64,000 bases of DNA from positions 434,001 to 498,000 of the forward strand of contig NZ_JAGETZ010000003.1 of the NCBI RefSeq assembly GCF_017571495.1, written 5' to 3'. The notes below the pieces were generated by a model that was given only the letters and a program-made list of their open reading frames with translations, was not told the DNA's origin and did no database searches. Origin of the DNA: Hymenobacter negativus (GTDB lineage: Bacteria > Bacteroidota > Bacteroidia > Cytophagales > Hymenobacteraceae). Shown one piece after another: positions 25,697 through 35,113 of this stretch. The position numbers were made by a program, and so were the translations under genes. The first letter of the stretch is position 1; each line of letters starts with the position of its first letter.

Positions 25697-27938
25697 ATGT
25701 CCTTTCTTTTTAACCTGATTCGCCCCTGGTGGTACTGGCTGCTGGGGGGGGTAGCCCTGTTTGGGGTAGCTAGCGCCTATGCGCAGTCTCCACCGCCCCC
25801 AAGCGGGCAGAATGGCGGGATAAACTGTGCTTTCAGCCGCGTGCAAGAAGCCGCCTTTGCCCGGCAGCCCGGCTCGAAAGCAGCTTACCAGCAGTTTCTC
25901 AACCAGGCTGCCCGCTTGGCCAGCCAGCAGCGCGGAACCGCCGGCGCGGCGCCCGATGTGACCGTGCCCGTAGTGGTGCACCTTGTGTTTTCGTCGGTGG
26001 GCGGCTCACCTACTGGCATTACCGATGCCCAGGTGGTGGACGCACTGCGCATTCTCAACCTCGATTTCAGCAAGACCAACGCCGATACGGCGGCGGTTAT
26101 CCCGGCTTTCGTGTCGCGCATTGCTAATGTGGGCTTCCAGTTCCGATTGGCCAAGCTTGACCCCTCCGGCAACTGCACCACGGGCATCACCCGCACGCTC
26201 TCGGCTAACGGGCAGGCGTTTAGCGATGAGCTGCTGAAGCGGGAAAGCCGCTGGGACCCCAGCCGCTACCTCAATATCTGGGTAGTGGATGGCATTGGCA
26301 CGGGCCTTACCGGCGAAGATGGCTACGCCTACCTGCCGTGCACCGGCGGCAGCCTCGATGGTATTGTGATGCTCAAAACGGTATTTGGTACCATCGGCGC
26401 GGCCAGCAGCAACACCAATTCGCACATCCTGACGCACGAGGTAGGACATTACTTTGGCCTGAATCATACTTGGGGCGGTACCAACACGCCGGGCCTGGCC
26501 AGCAACTGTGGCCTCGACGACGGCATTGCCGATACACCCAACACCACCGGCACATTTGCCTGCAACCTGGCCTTTTCGCCCTGCACCGACTCGAACAACC
26601 AGCCCATTCTGGCTAACGTGCAGAACTACATGGATTACCCCTCGTGCATCTGCATGTTCACCACCGGCCAACGGGCCGTGATGCGGGCCTCGTTGGCCCT
26701 GGGCTGCCGCAGTACGCTCACTTCGACGGCCAACTTGGTGGCCACCGGCACCAACGACGGCTTTCAGCCGCCGGTCGGGGGCTGTCCGCTGGTGAGCATC
26801 GGCGTGGACCAGCGCCAGGTGTGCGCTAACCAAAGCGGCGGCCCGCGCTACTTTTCGGGCTTCGGCAACAGCGACGCGCTGAACGCGGCTGGGGCGCAGG
26901 TGGTGTGGGCCTTTCCGGGGGGCGTGCCCGCCAGCAGCACCCAACGTATTGGGCGGGTGAGCTACCCCACGCCGGGCATCTACCCCGTCACGCTCACCAT
27001 TACGCCCGTAGGCAGCACACCAGTTACCCGTACTGAGCCGACCTGGATGCAGGTGGGCGGGCCCGGCACCGGCCTCAGTGGAGCCGTCAATGAGTCTTTC
27101 GAGAACCCGGCGTTTCCCAACAATTTCGGGGCCGCCGATTTGCGCAATTGGGTGTCCGATACGCTGCGCCGCGCCGTGGCTTTCCGCTGGCAGCGCACTA
27201 GTGGCGGCGGACTGGTGGCGGCCGAGGGCACAGCCTGCCTCCTGGTGCCCAACGTGGTGGCGAATTACAGCAATTACAACTATGCCTATATCACCTCGCC
27301 GGCCCTAAACCTAAGCGGCTTCAATGGGCAGGCGCTGCAACTGGTCTTTCGCACCGCCCGGGCCAGCAACCCCATGGCCACGAGCAGCGGAGATGATGAG
27401 TTGACAGTGCAATACGGCACCGATTGCGAGGTTTTTAGCAACGTAATGGGCATGAACTACACCAGCGGCGACTTGCAAGTAGCCGGGCAGGCCAGCCAAA
27501 ACGGTTTCGTGCCAACCTCTGCCAGCCAGTGGAAAACCCTGACGCTGCCCCTGAACCCAGCCTATATTGGGGCAAGTACGTGGGTCCGGTTCGCATTCAA
27601 AACAAAGGGTGGCAATCCATTCTACCTCGACCAGGTGCGCATCAACACCACGGCGGCGCTGAGCACGGGCCAGGCAGCGCTTGCCCACCTCGCCATTGGC
27701 GTGTACCCCAATCCGCTGACGGCCGAAACGGCGGTGCATTTCACCCTGCCCACGCCGTGCGGCCATTCGCCTTACCGACCTGCTGGGCCGCGAGGTAGGG
27801 CAGGTGCCCACCAAAGACTACACCGCCGGCCCCCAGGCCATTCGCTTGCCCGGCGGCAATGCCCTGGCCGCGGGGGTGTATGTGGTGCGCCTCACAGTTG
27901 GCGAGCAAACATATTCGACCAAGGTGCTGCTGCCCTGA
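25697..27938 (+). pseudogene. M43 (pappalysin-like) secreted metalloprotease, frameshifted within its T9SS sorting domain
   Basis: Signal peptide from ATG 25697 (GGVALFGVASAYAQ), a propeptide-like segment, then a peptidase_M43 domain with zinc site HEVGHYFGLNH (247-257) and the following Met-turn region (NVQNYMDYPSC). A PKD-like domain and a jelly-roll/MAM-like module (NESFENPAFPNNF ... GDDELTVQYGTDC) come next. The sorting domain begins in frame (IGVYPNPLTAETAVHFTLP) but the reading frame shifts by one base near 27755-27762. In the new frame it continues perfectly (IRLTDLLGREVGQV ... GVYVVRLTVGEQTYSTKVLLP) to TGA 27936-27938. Without the shift the frame stays open and runs into the next gene. 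Recent mutation, sequencing error or regulated switching are all possible. Confidence 0.88.
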
Positions 27939-28003
27939 CGGGTGGGTCGCGCTACTCTTACTGCCAGTCAGCAAATAGGTTCTTCCATTCTTTCCTGCTT
28001 CGA

Positions 28004-29572
28004 ATGCAAACCCATTCCTTTCGTTGGGCTACTGCCCTGTTACTATTATTGGAACTGCCCTCGCTGGGACGCGCCCAATCGGTGGGCATCGGCACACCCA
28101 CACCCGACGCCCAAGCCGCGCTCGACATCAAGGCCAGCGACAAGGGCCTGCTCATTCCGCGCCTCTCTGCCGCCCAGCGCACGGCCATCGCCGCCCCGCC
28201 CCAAGGCTTACTCGTCTACCAGACCGACGGCACGACCTCAGGTGGGGTTGGCACCGGCTTCTGGTACTACGCCGGCAGCCCTGCCGCCTGGGTCTTCCTT
28301 AACCCAGCCGGCGGCGCGGCCGACAACCTGGGCAACCATACGGCCACGACCACCCTCAACCTGCAAAGCAACGCGCTGGTGGGCACCGGGGCCAGCCTCG
28401 GCACGACCGTGGGTGTAGGCGTGCGCGCCGATGGTGGCCTGAACCTGGGCCAGAATGCGACTGGCAACAACGTCTACCTCGGCTACCAAGCCGGGCAAAA
28501 CAATTCGACGGGCGCCCTCAACTACTTCAGCGGCTACCAGAGCGGCGCCAATAACACGACGGGCTTCAACAACCACTTCGAGGGTTACCAGAGCGGCCTA
28601 AGCAACACAACCAGCAACAACAACCAGTTCATTGGCAATGAGAGTGGCTATGCCAACACGACGGGTACCTTCAACTACTTCAATGGCTACCGGAGTGGCT
28701 ACCGCAACACGACGGGCAGCTACAACTACTTCAGCGGCATGCTGAGCGGCCGCAACAACACCTTGGGTAGCAACAACCAGTTCAGTGGCTACCAGAGCGG
28801 TTTCAGCAACTCGACGGGCAACAACAACGTGTTCAGCGGCTACCAGAGCGGCTACGTCAACTCGACGGGCAGCGAAAATGTATTTGTGGGGTATCAGAGT
28901 GGGGGAGATGGTGTCAACAGAAATGGCAATACCGCCCTCGGGGCCTACAGCGGCACGTACTACAACAATATCACGAACTCCACGGCCCTGGGCTACAACA
29001 CCGTCCTCTCCACCAGCAATACCGTCAAGCTGGGCAACGACGATACCCGGCTACTGTCTTGCGCGGTCGGGCTGTCGATGTATTCCGACGCGCGCGTCAA
29101 GACCGATGTGCGGGCCGACGTGCCGGGCCTGGCCTTCGTCACCCGCCTGCGCCCCGTCACTTACCTCTTCGATGCTGCCCGGCTGGCCGCCCTCATCCAG
29201 GTGCCCGCGCGGCCGCGCCGGGCCGAGGGCCCCGCTGCCGACCTTACCCGCCACACCGGCTTTCTGGCCCAGGACGTGGAGCGCGTTGCGCAGGAACTGG
29301 GCTTCGACTTCGACGGGTTGCACCGTCCGGCCCACGCCCGCGACCCTTACGCTCTGGGCTACGCGCAATTTGTGGTGCCCCTCGTGCGCGCGGTGCAGGA
29401 GCTGAACGCCGAAGTAGAAACCCTCAAAGCGCAGAACACGGCCATGCAGGTCCAGAACGCCGCCCTGCAGACTCAGGCCGCTACGGACCGGGTAGCAGCA
29501 GCGGCTCAGTCCGCCGGCTTTGCCCAGCGCCTGCAGGCCCTCGAAGCGGCCGGCGCCGCGGCCAGCCGCTAG
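28004..29572 (+). CDS. Secreted tail-fibre-like repeat protein with C-terminal S74 (endosialidase chaperone) domain
   Basis: 522 residues from ATG 28004. Signal peptide (ATALLLLLELPSLGRAQ), a conserved head (SVGIGTPTPDAQAALDIKAS, GLLIPRLSAAQRTAI, GLLVYQTDGT), eight 17-residue repeats GYQSGxxNTTGxNNxFS (28481-28888), then a peptidase_S74-type intramolecular chaperone. The chaperone region includes SDARVKTDVRADV, HTGFLAQDVERVAQEL, a YAQFVVPLVRAVQEL helix and a terminal coiled coil. S74 domains trimerise beta-helical fibres and usually self-cleave at a Ser; 'MYSDARVK' would supply it. Probably a trimeric surface fibre rather than a phage protein, given the signal peptide. Same frame as the preceding protease. 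Confidence 0.82.
   Translation: MQTHSFRWATALLLLLELPSLGRAQSVGIGTPTPDAQAALDIKASDKGLLIPRLSAAQRTAIAAPPQGLLVYQTDGTTSGGVGTGFWYYAGSPAAWVFLNPAGGAADNLGNHTATTTLNLQSNALVGTGASLGTTVGVGVRADGGLNLGQNATGNNVYLGYQAGQNNSTGALNYFSGYQSGANNTTGFNNHFEGYQSGLSNTTSNNNQFIGNESGYANTTGTFNYFNGYRSGYRNTTGSYNYFSGMLSGRNNTLGSNNQFSGYQSGFSNSTGNNNVFSGYQSGYVNSTGSENVFVGYQSGGDGVNRNGNTALGAYSGTYYNNITNSTALGYNTVLSTSNTVKLGNDDTRLLSCAVGLSMYSDARVKTDVRADVPGLAFVTRLRPVTYLFDAARLAALIQVPARPRRAEGPAADLTRHTGFLAQDVERVAQELGFDFDGLHRPAHARDPYALGYAQFVVPLVRAVQELNAEVETLKAQNTAMQVQNAALQTQAATDRVAAAAQSAGFAQRLQALEAAGAAASR
28481..28888 (+). repeat. Eight tandem 51-bp repeats
   Basis: Eight consecutive 17-codon units, each beginning GGCTACCAG-like (Gly-Tyr-Gln-Ser-Gly) and ending Phe-Ser or similar. 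Unit boundaries keep exact 51-base register from 28481 to 28888, followed by a partial ninth. Confidence 0.9.
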
Positions 29573-29628
29573 CTCCTGGTCCAAACAGTCGTGCCACCAC
29601 TTCTTATTGCCTTTTCCGCGCAGTTCTT

Positions 29629-31125
29629 ATGAAAAACGTTGTCCTTCTGTTGCTTATGTTAGCGGCTCTGCTGGCCCGTTCCACGCCGGGACGTGCCCAA
29701 TCCGTGGGCATCGGCACGGCCACGCCCAACGCTTCGGCCGCGCTCGACATCAAAGCCAGCGACCGGGGCTTGCTTATTCCGCGCCTCACCGCCGCCCAGC
29801 GCACGGCTATTACGGCCCCGCCCCAGGGGCTGATGGTGTACCAGACCGACGGCACGCCCGGCGGTGGCCCGCAAACGGGCTTCTGGTACTACGCCGGCAC
29901 GCCCGCTGCCTGGGTGTTCCTCAACCCGACCGGGGGCGGGGCCGATAACCTGGGCAACCACACGGCCACCCAGGCCCTGAACCTGGGGCCTAATCCGCTG
30001 ACTGGCTCTGGAGCCTCGGTGGGCACCGCCGTGGGCGTGGGCGTGCGGGCCGACGGGGGGCTGAACCTGGGCCAGAACACGACCGGCAACAACGTCTTTC
30101 TCGGCTACCAGGCCGGTGCCACCACTACAGGCAGCTTCAACACGTTCAGTGGCTACCAGGCTGGGGCCGCCGCCACGACGGGCAGCTTCGATACGTTCAG
30201 CGGCTACCAGGCCGGCGCCCGCAATACGACAGGCAACTACAACCTGTTCAGCGGCTACCAGAGCGGCTATTCTAACACGACGGGCAGCAACAATACGTTC
30301 AGCGGCGGCTTTCGAAGCGGCTTCTACAACACGACGGGTGGCAACAACACGTTCAACGGCACTGATAGTGGCTTCAACAACTCGACGGGCAGCAACAACG
30401 TGTTCAGCGGCTACAGCAGCGGTTTCTTCAACCGGACGGGCAGCAACAACCTGTTCAACGGGTATCAGTCCGGCTACAACAACTCGACGAGCAGCAACAA
30501 CCAATTCAGCGGCTACCAGAGCGGCTACAACAACACGACGGGCGACCAGAACCAGTTCAGCGGCTACCAGAGTGGCTACGTTAACACCACGGGCTTCCGC
30601 AACCTGTTCGTTGGCTACCAGAGCGGTATCAGCAACACGACGGGCTCTAGGAACTGGGCTTTTGGCTACCTGGCCGGCCCCAACGCCACCAACCTGACCA
30701 ACGCCGGCGCCATTGGCTACCAGGCCACGGTCAGCCAGAGCAACAGCTTGGCGCTGGGCGGCACCGGCGTCTTCGCCGTGAACGTGGGCATCGGCACGAG
30801 CAGGCCCAGCCAGCGACTTGAGGTGAACGGCAATATACTGGCAACCGGCACCGTCAATATGGGCTGGACGCAGTTATCCGGCACGTATACCCTGCCCGGT
30901 CACATCCAAGCGACTTATACACTTACCTGCCCCAATGGCACGCGGGCGCTGGGCGGTGGCGGCGGGCACCGCGACGACAACATAGGTGCCTCTAATATTG
31001 CCATCTACTACTCCGGTCCCGACCCCGCCGACCCCGAGCACAAGTGGCGCGTCATACTCGGCAACAGTGCGAACAACGACCGCGCCGTCCGTGTCTATTG
31101 CAACTGCGCGCGCATTGCGCCATGA
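29629..31125 (+). CDS. Paralogous secreted repeat-fibre protein without S74 domain
   Basis: 498 residues from ATG 29629. The signal peptide and head are nearly the same as in the preceding gene, followed by about eleven units of the same 17-residue repeat (30103-30663). The C-terminus differs: a short linker with the VNVGIGTSRPSQRLEVNG motif that often precedes S74-type ends, then an 80-residue domain containing LPGHIQATYTLTCPNGTRALGGGGGHRDDN, and Cys-rich RVYCNCARIAP at the end. No chaperone is visible, so trimerisation may be autonomous or assisted by its neighbour. Function unknown. Confidence 0.78.
   Translation: MKNVVLLLLMLAALLARSTPGRAQSVGIGTATPNASAALDIKASDRGLLIPRLTAAQRTAITAPPQGLMVYQTDGTPGGGPQTGFWYYAGTPAAWVFLNPTGGGADNLGNHTATQALNLGPNPLTGSGASVGTAVGVGVRADGGLNLGQNTTGNNVFLGYQAGATTTGSFNTFSGYQAGAAATTGSFDTFSGYQAGARNTTGNYNLFSGYQSGYSNTTGSNNTFSGGFRSGFYNTTGGNNTFNGTDSGFNNSTGSNNVFSGYSSGFFNRTGSNNLFNGYQSGYNNSTSSNNQFSGYQSGYNNTTGDQNQFSGYQSGYVNTTGFRNLFVGYQSGISNTTGSRNWAFGYLAGPNATNLTNAGAIGYQATVSQSNSLALGGTGVFAVNVGIGTSRPSQRLEVNGNILATGTVNMGWTQLSGTYTLPGHIQATYTLTCPNGTRALGGGGGHRDDNIGASNIAIYYSGPDPADPEHKWRVILGNSANNDRAVRVYCNCARIAP
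30103..30663 (+). repeat. About eleven tandem 48-54-bp repeats
   Basis: Units of 16, 17, 17, 17, 18 and then 17 codons with consensus GYQSGxxNTTGSNNxFS. They are homologous to the array in the preceding gene, so the two arrays are substrates for recombination. Confidence 0.88.
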
Positions 31126-31195
31126 ACCGGGCGACCAGTGCGGCGGCCGTCGTTTGGGCCCCTTGCTGCTGATTCTCCACTTTTAGCCTCGGTTT

Positions 31196-32191
31196 ATGTT
31201 CTCAAAGGTGTTTACCCTGGCGGGCCGCTTTTTCTCACTCTTGGGTGCGCTCGTCTGGACCGCGCTGTTGGGGGTGGCTGCGCTGGCCGCCTGGCATTTT
31301 TACCAGGATGAGCACCTGCGCGGCCAGCTCGAAAGCCACGGCCAGGCCGTGACCGTGCGGGTGGAGCACACCGACCGCGACCGACGGCAGGCGTGGGACA
31401 ACTTCGGCAATTTCATCTACGTGGGGTTCACCTACCACGGCCGCTCCTACGAGGCCCGCTGCGTGTCCGACACGGCTTGTCTGGCGCCCGGCGACCAGTT
31501 GACACTGCGCTACCTGCCGCAGCAGGACGTATTTGGCCAGTTGGGTCCCAGCCTGATGCACGGCCGGGACCCGGCCAAGTCACGGCTGCTGCGCTGGTCC
31601 GTCATGCCGGATGTGTCCCCCGAAAATCGGGCGCTGCTCCTTTTCGGCCTCCTGTTGGTGATGCTGTTCTTTGTTGTGAGCGGGTTGCTGGCCTCGCTCA
31701 CGGGCTGGCGGGGCATTCCAACCATTGCCCGGCCGGTGGGCTTCGTTGTGCTGGCCCTGTTGGCCGGGTATTGCACCTACGACGCCGTGGCGTACTACCG
31801 CTACGCCGCGGCATTGCAGCGCGACGGCCGTCCCCAGGAGGTATTAGTGCAGCACGCCGACCAACACAATTACTTCACCGGCCCGATAGGCCGCCGCAAA
31901 GTTGGCCGCGGCCGGCTGCCTGACTACATCTACGACGCTACCTTTCTCTTCCAGAGCCAGCCCCGAGCCGTGGCAATTGAGGAGTCCGAATACGAGCGCC
32001 TGAAAGCCGGTGCCACTCGCCTGGCCGTGCGCTACGATGCTGCCCGTGACGACTTCATCGCCGCCGATTACACCCCGCGCTGGGAGCCCGTGCTGCCGCC
32101 GCTGGTTCTCTGGCTGCTGGTAGTGCTGTTGCTTCGTCGCTCCCGGAAGCCGGATGCGCAACCCACTCGCGCAGACGTTTACCAGTCCTAG
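31196..32191 (+). CDS. DUF3592-like membrane protein
   Basis: 331 residues with an N-terminal helix, two central helices (LLLFGLLLVMLFFVVSGLLASL and FVVLALLAGYCTYDAVAYY) and a C-terminal helix (LPPLVLWLLVVLLLRRS). Two extracytoplasmic beta-rich segments (VTVRVEHTDRDRR ... VGFTYHGRSYEARC; APGDQLTLRYLPQQ) match the repeated strand pattern of DUF3592 proteins. Function unknown. Follows the repeat-fibre gene by 70 bases and may share its transcript. Confidence 0.62.
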   Translation: MFSKVFTLAGRFFSLLGALVWTALLGVAALAAWHFYQDEHLRGQLESHGQAVTVRVEHTDRDRRQAWDNFGNFIYVGFTYHGRSYEARCVSDTACLAPGDQLTLRYLPQQDVFGQLGPSLMHGRDPAKSRLLRWSVMPDVSPENRALLLFGLLLVMLFFVVSGLLASLTGWRGIPTIARPVGFVVLALLAGYCTYDAVAYYRYAAALQRDGRPQEVLVQHADQHNYFTGPIGRRKVGRGRLPDYIYDATFLFQSQPRAVAIEESEYERLKAGATRLAVRYDAARDDFIAADYTPRWEPVLPPLVLWLLVVLLLRRSRKPDAQPTRADVYQS

Positions 32192-32228
32192 CATCTCTAA
32201 TCTGGAAGTCGGCTGATGACGTGACACG

Positions 32229-33476
32229 CTACATTCTCCGAGCCGCCAGCATGCGGGCCAACGGGGTGCCGGGCCGCACCAGCGGGCGCAGCTCGCGGTA
32301 GGGAATAATAACCGAGGTTCCCCACCGGCGTAGCATCTGGGAACCGTACGTTGCCTCCAGCCCGTCGACCGTGAGCGTCAGGGCGCCACCATCATCCTCA
32401 CCGATATCGGGCAGACTTACCAACTGGCTGGGGTTTTGCCGGGCATCGTGCCATTCCCATCGGTTATCAGATGTGTAATCTGCGAACTGCTCATCGTGCA
32501 GAAGATGCTTCGAAAGCAGGCGTCGAAGAGGCAGTGCGTAACCGGGTTGCAGCTGGCTGGCAATGGTCAGAAATTTACTGGTGCGCAGGTCGACAAGCCA
32601 GCTGGTAGTCCCGTCGCTGACCGTGCCGCCAATGGGGTTCTCGGTATAGGAGGTTTGGTAGCTTAACAGGTCAAAATCGTTGAGCCGAACTTGGTCTTCG
32701 TACCACATTTTACAATCTCCCTGATAATCAGCTTGTATTTGGCGGTGGCGTGCAGCCAACGACGGCGCCAGCCGCCGCCGCAACGCCGCCCGGCCGGCCG
32801 GAGGGCTGAGCACCACCAGAAAGTTGTGGCGCTCCCAAGGCTGCTCGCAATGGTAGGACGCAAGGCCACTTCCGACCAGCAGCAGGGGCTTAAATGTGTA
32901 CCGAACGGCTTGGGCATAGCTTTCGCGCATCACGATGCGTTGCGAATGGCCATCTCCCTGCCAAGTGCCAGCCAGCATGGTGCTTATCGCGCTACTCAAC
33001 CGCCATTGGCTCTGAGAATCCTCCGCTCCCACCTCTAGTACCACCTGCCCCGGATGCTTCCGGTAGAAGAATAAGTCCTTTTCCCGGCTGCCCCGGTGCA
33101 TGTAAAAGCTGCCCGTTATTGAGTCGGGATTTTGCCATTGTAGTACAGCTGTAGCCGCCTGGCCGCCAATAGTACCCACGTAACGGCGCACTACCCACCG
33201 CCGCCGCAGGGCGGGGTTACTCACAAATCCACTTTGCTGGGACGGGCACTTGAGTGTTTCCTCCGGCTCGGCCGCGACTACGGGAGTGGGCGTTACCGTA
33301 ACGGAGGTATCGGGGTAGGAAGCCTCCTGTAATTGGCCCGCCCGAGGTTGCGCCGGTTCTGGTTTTGTCGCCATCCGGGCCGGCTCCTTTTTTGGTCGTT
33401 CGGGCTGACAGCTAGCCAAAGCAGCTACGAGAAGTAAGCCGCCAGCCAGTTGCCAGCCCGCGCGGGTCCGTTTCAT
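32229..33476 (-). CDS. Lipoprotein of unknown function, RsiV/DUF3298-like C-terminus
   Basis: 415 residues. A lipobox (LLLVAALASC, Cys23) is followed by a Pro/Lys-rich linker, a beta segment (AATAVLQWQNPDSITGSFYMHR) and a C-terminal half containing TSKFLTIASQLQPGYALPLRRLL and VIIPYRELRPLV, which recall DUF3298/RsiV. Assignment is weak. Its ATG overlaps the TAA of hisS by one base (TAATG at 33478-33474), so it is translated with hisS. Confidence 0.6.
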   Translation of the reverse strand: MKRTRAGWQLAGGLLLVAALASCQPERPKKEPARMATKPEPAQPRAGQLQEASYPDTSVTVTPTPVVAAEPEETLKCPSQQSGFVSNPALRRRWVVRRYVGTIGGQAATAVLQWQNPDSITGSFYMHRGSREKDLFFYRKHPGQVVLEVGAEDSQSQWRLSSAISTMLAGTWQGDGHSQRIVMRESYAQAVRYTFKPLLLVGSGLASYHCEQPWERHNFLVVLSPPAGRAALRRRLAPSLAARHRQIQADYQGDCKMWYEDQVRLNDFDLLSYQTSYTENPIGGTVSDGTTSWLVDLRTSKFLTIASQLQPGYALPLRRLLSKHLLHDEQFADYTSDNRWEWHDARQNPSQLVSLPDIGEDDGGALTLTVDGLEATYGSQMLRRWGTSVIIPYRELRPLVRPGTPLARMLAARRM

Positions 33477-34897
33477 TACTCCGCCGTCAGGGCTGTTACT
33501 ACTTCGCCTATGGGCAGAACACGCTCTGTACCGGTTTGCATGATTTTGACCTTTACCACACCGGCCGCTATCTCTTCGGGCCCCATGATGATAACCAGCG
33601 GAATGCCCTTGGCATCGGCGTACTTGAATTGCTTTTGCAGCTTGCTGGCGTCGGGGTACAGCTCGGCGGGAATGCCAGCGGCACGGAGTTCGGCCAGCAA
33701 CGGCAGGGCAGCCCGGCCGCTGGCCACGTCGAAGTGGGTGATAAGGCAGCGGGTGGGCGTTTCGCCCGTCACGGTGAACAAATCCAGCGCCTCCAGGCAG
33801 TCATATAGCCGGTCGACACCGAAGCTAAAGCCCACGCCCGACACGCCAGGCAGCCCAAACGAGCCGGTGAGGTTGTCGTAGCGCCCGCCGCCGCTCACGC
33901 TGCCCATCTGCACGTTGTTGATTTTGACTTCAAAAATGCAGCCCGTGTAGTAGGAGAGGCCCCGCGCCAACGTCGGGTCAAACTCCAGCCGGTCGAATTG
34001 CTTGAAACCGGACGCCGTGAGCAGGTCGCGCACCTCGGCCAGCTCGGTCAGGCCGCGGTAGTTGGCAGTGTCCTGGCCGTCCTCGGCTGCGCTGGGGCGG
34101 GTGCCGTCTGGCTCCACGCCAGCTGTCACAAAACCCGCCAGTAGCCGCTGCAGCTTCTCCTCGTAGCTGCCTTCTACCGTGAGCAGCGCAAAGAGCGTGT
34201 CGATGGTCAGTTCCGAAAAGCCGCGTTCCAGCAGTTCTTTGGTCACGCCCTCGCGGCCGATTTTATCGAGCTTGTCGATGGCCACGAACAAATCTGTCTC
34301 GCGCCCTTCACCGCCCAGGGCTTGGTAAATGTTGCGCAGCACGCCGCGGTGGTTGATTTTGATGGTGAAGTCATGCAGGCCGAGGCCGCCCAGTACCTGG
34401 GCCATCATCAGCACGATTTCGGCTTCGCAGAGCAGCGAGTCTGTGCCCACTACGTCGGCGTCGCACTGATAAAACTCGCGGTAGCGGCCGCGCTGGGGGC
34501 GGTCGGCGCGCCACACGGGCTGCATCTGGTAGCGCTTGAAGGGGAAGGTGAGCGTGCCGCGGTTCATGGCCACGTAGCGGGCGAAGGGCACGGTGAGGTC
34601 GTAGCGCAGGCCTTTTTCGGCCACTTTGGGCAGCAGGGCTTTCGAGCCGCTGGCTAGGTCCTCGGCGGTCACGTCCTTGGCAAAGTCGCCGGAGTTGAGG
34701 ACTTTGAACAGCAGCTGGTCGCCCTCGTCGCCGTACTTGCCGGTGAGCACGGAGAGGTTTTCTAGCGTCGGTGTTTCGAGCGGCGCAAAGCCAAACGACT
34801 CGAACGTGCGGCGGATAACGTTGAAAATGTGCTGGCGGCGCGCCACCTGCGCGGGGCCAAAATCGCGGGTGCCCTTGGGAATACTCGGTTTTTGCAT
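33476..34897 (-). CDS. hisS: Histidyl-tRNA synthetase
   Basis: 473 residues from ATG 34897 (MQKPSIPKGTRDFGP). Class II motifs are visible: motif 1 region (FAPLETPTLENL), motif 2 (WRADRPQRGRYREFYQCDADVVG), the histidine-specific LARGLSYYTGCIFEV, and motif 3 (GVGFSFGVDRLYDCLE). The C-terminal anticodon-binding domain ends in VLPIGEVVTAL. It charges tRNA-His. Divergent from the XRE regulator with an operator-rich intergenic region, so hisS itself may be under its control. Confidence 0.96.
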   Translation of the reverse strand: MQKPSIPKGTRDFGPAQVARRQHIFNVIRRTFESFGFAPLETPTLENLSVLTGKYGDEGDQLLFKVLNSGDFAKDVTAEDLASGSKALLPKVAEKGLRYDLTVPFARYVAMNRGTLTFPFKRYQMQPVWRADRPQRGRYREFYQCDADVVGTDSLLCEAEIVLMMAQVLGGLGLHDFTIKINHRGVLRNIYQALGGEGRETDLFVAIDKLDKIGREGVTKELLERGFSELTIDTLFALLTVEGSYEEKLQRLLAGFVTAGVEPDGTRPSAAEDGQDTANYRGLTELAEVRDLLTASGFKQFDRLEFDPTLARGLSYYTGCIFEVKINNVQMGSVSGGGRYDNLTGSFGLPGVSGVGFSFGVDRLYDCLEALDLFTVTGETPTRCLITHFDVASGRAALPLLAELRAAGIPAELYPDASKLQKQFKYADAKGIPLVIIMGPEEIAAGVVKVKIMQTGTERVLPIGEVVTALTAE

Positions 34898-34970
34898 ACA
34901 CAAAAGTAGGGGCAACGCAAGCCGACAGCGAATGCAGCATACCCTAGTGGTTATATTAATCCATCGTTTC

Positions 34971-35092
34971 CTGTCACATAAAACTTAAAATCGCTTCTAT
35001 TTGTGACGGTATCTGTCACAAAATCCTTTAATAAGAAAAATATTGTGACAACCTTTGTCACCTTTTTATCTGTTTTAATGTAAAGTGTGACA
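34971..35092. promoter_or_regulatory. Array of TGTGACA/TGTCACA operator half-sites
   Basis: Six half-sites in about 120 bp: TGTCACA 34972-34978, then a near-perfect palindrome TTTGTGAC-n7-GTCACAAA (35000-35022), a second one TTGTGAC-n7-GTCACC (35043-35062), and a single GTGTGACA (35085-35092). They fill the region between hisS (minus) and the XRE gene (plus), the last lying 21 bases before its ATG. The region is AT-rich; autoregulation is inferred. Confidence 0.7.
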
Positions 35093-35113
35093 ACCTTATT
35101 TTGGTGTGTCCTC

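Noticed and set aside
25658..29572. A genuine 1304-residue protease-fibre fusion
   Set aside because: The perfect sorting domain in the shifted frame and the signal peptide at 28004 show two genes joined by a frameshift; the fusion is noted as a finding, not annotated as a product.
29059..29628. 190-residue N-terminal extension of the second repeat-fibre protein
   Set aside because: It overlaps the S74 domain of the previous gene in another frame; ATG 29629 gives a clean signal peptide.
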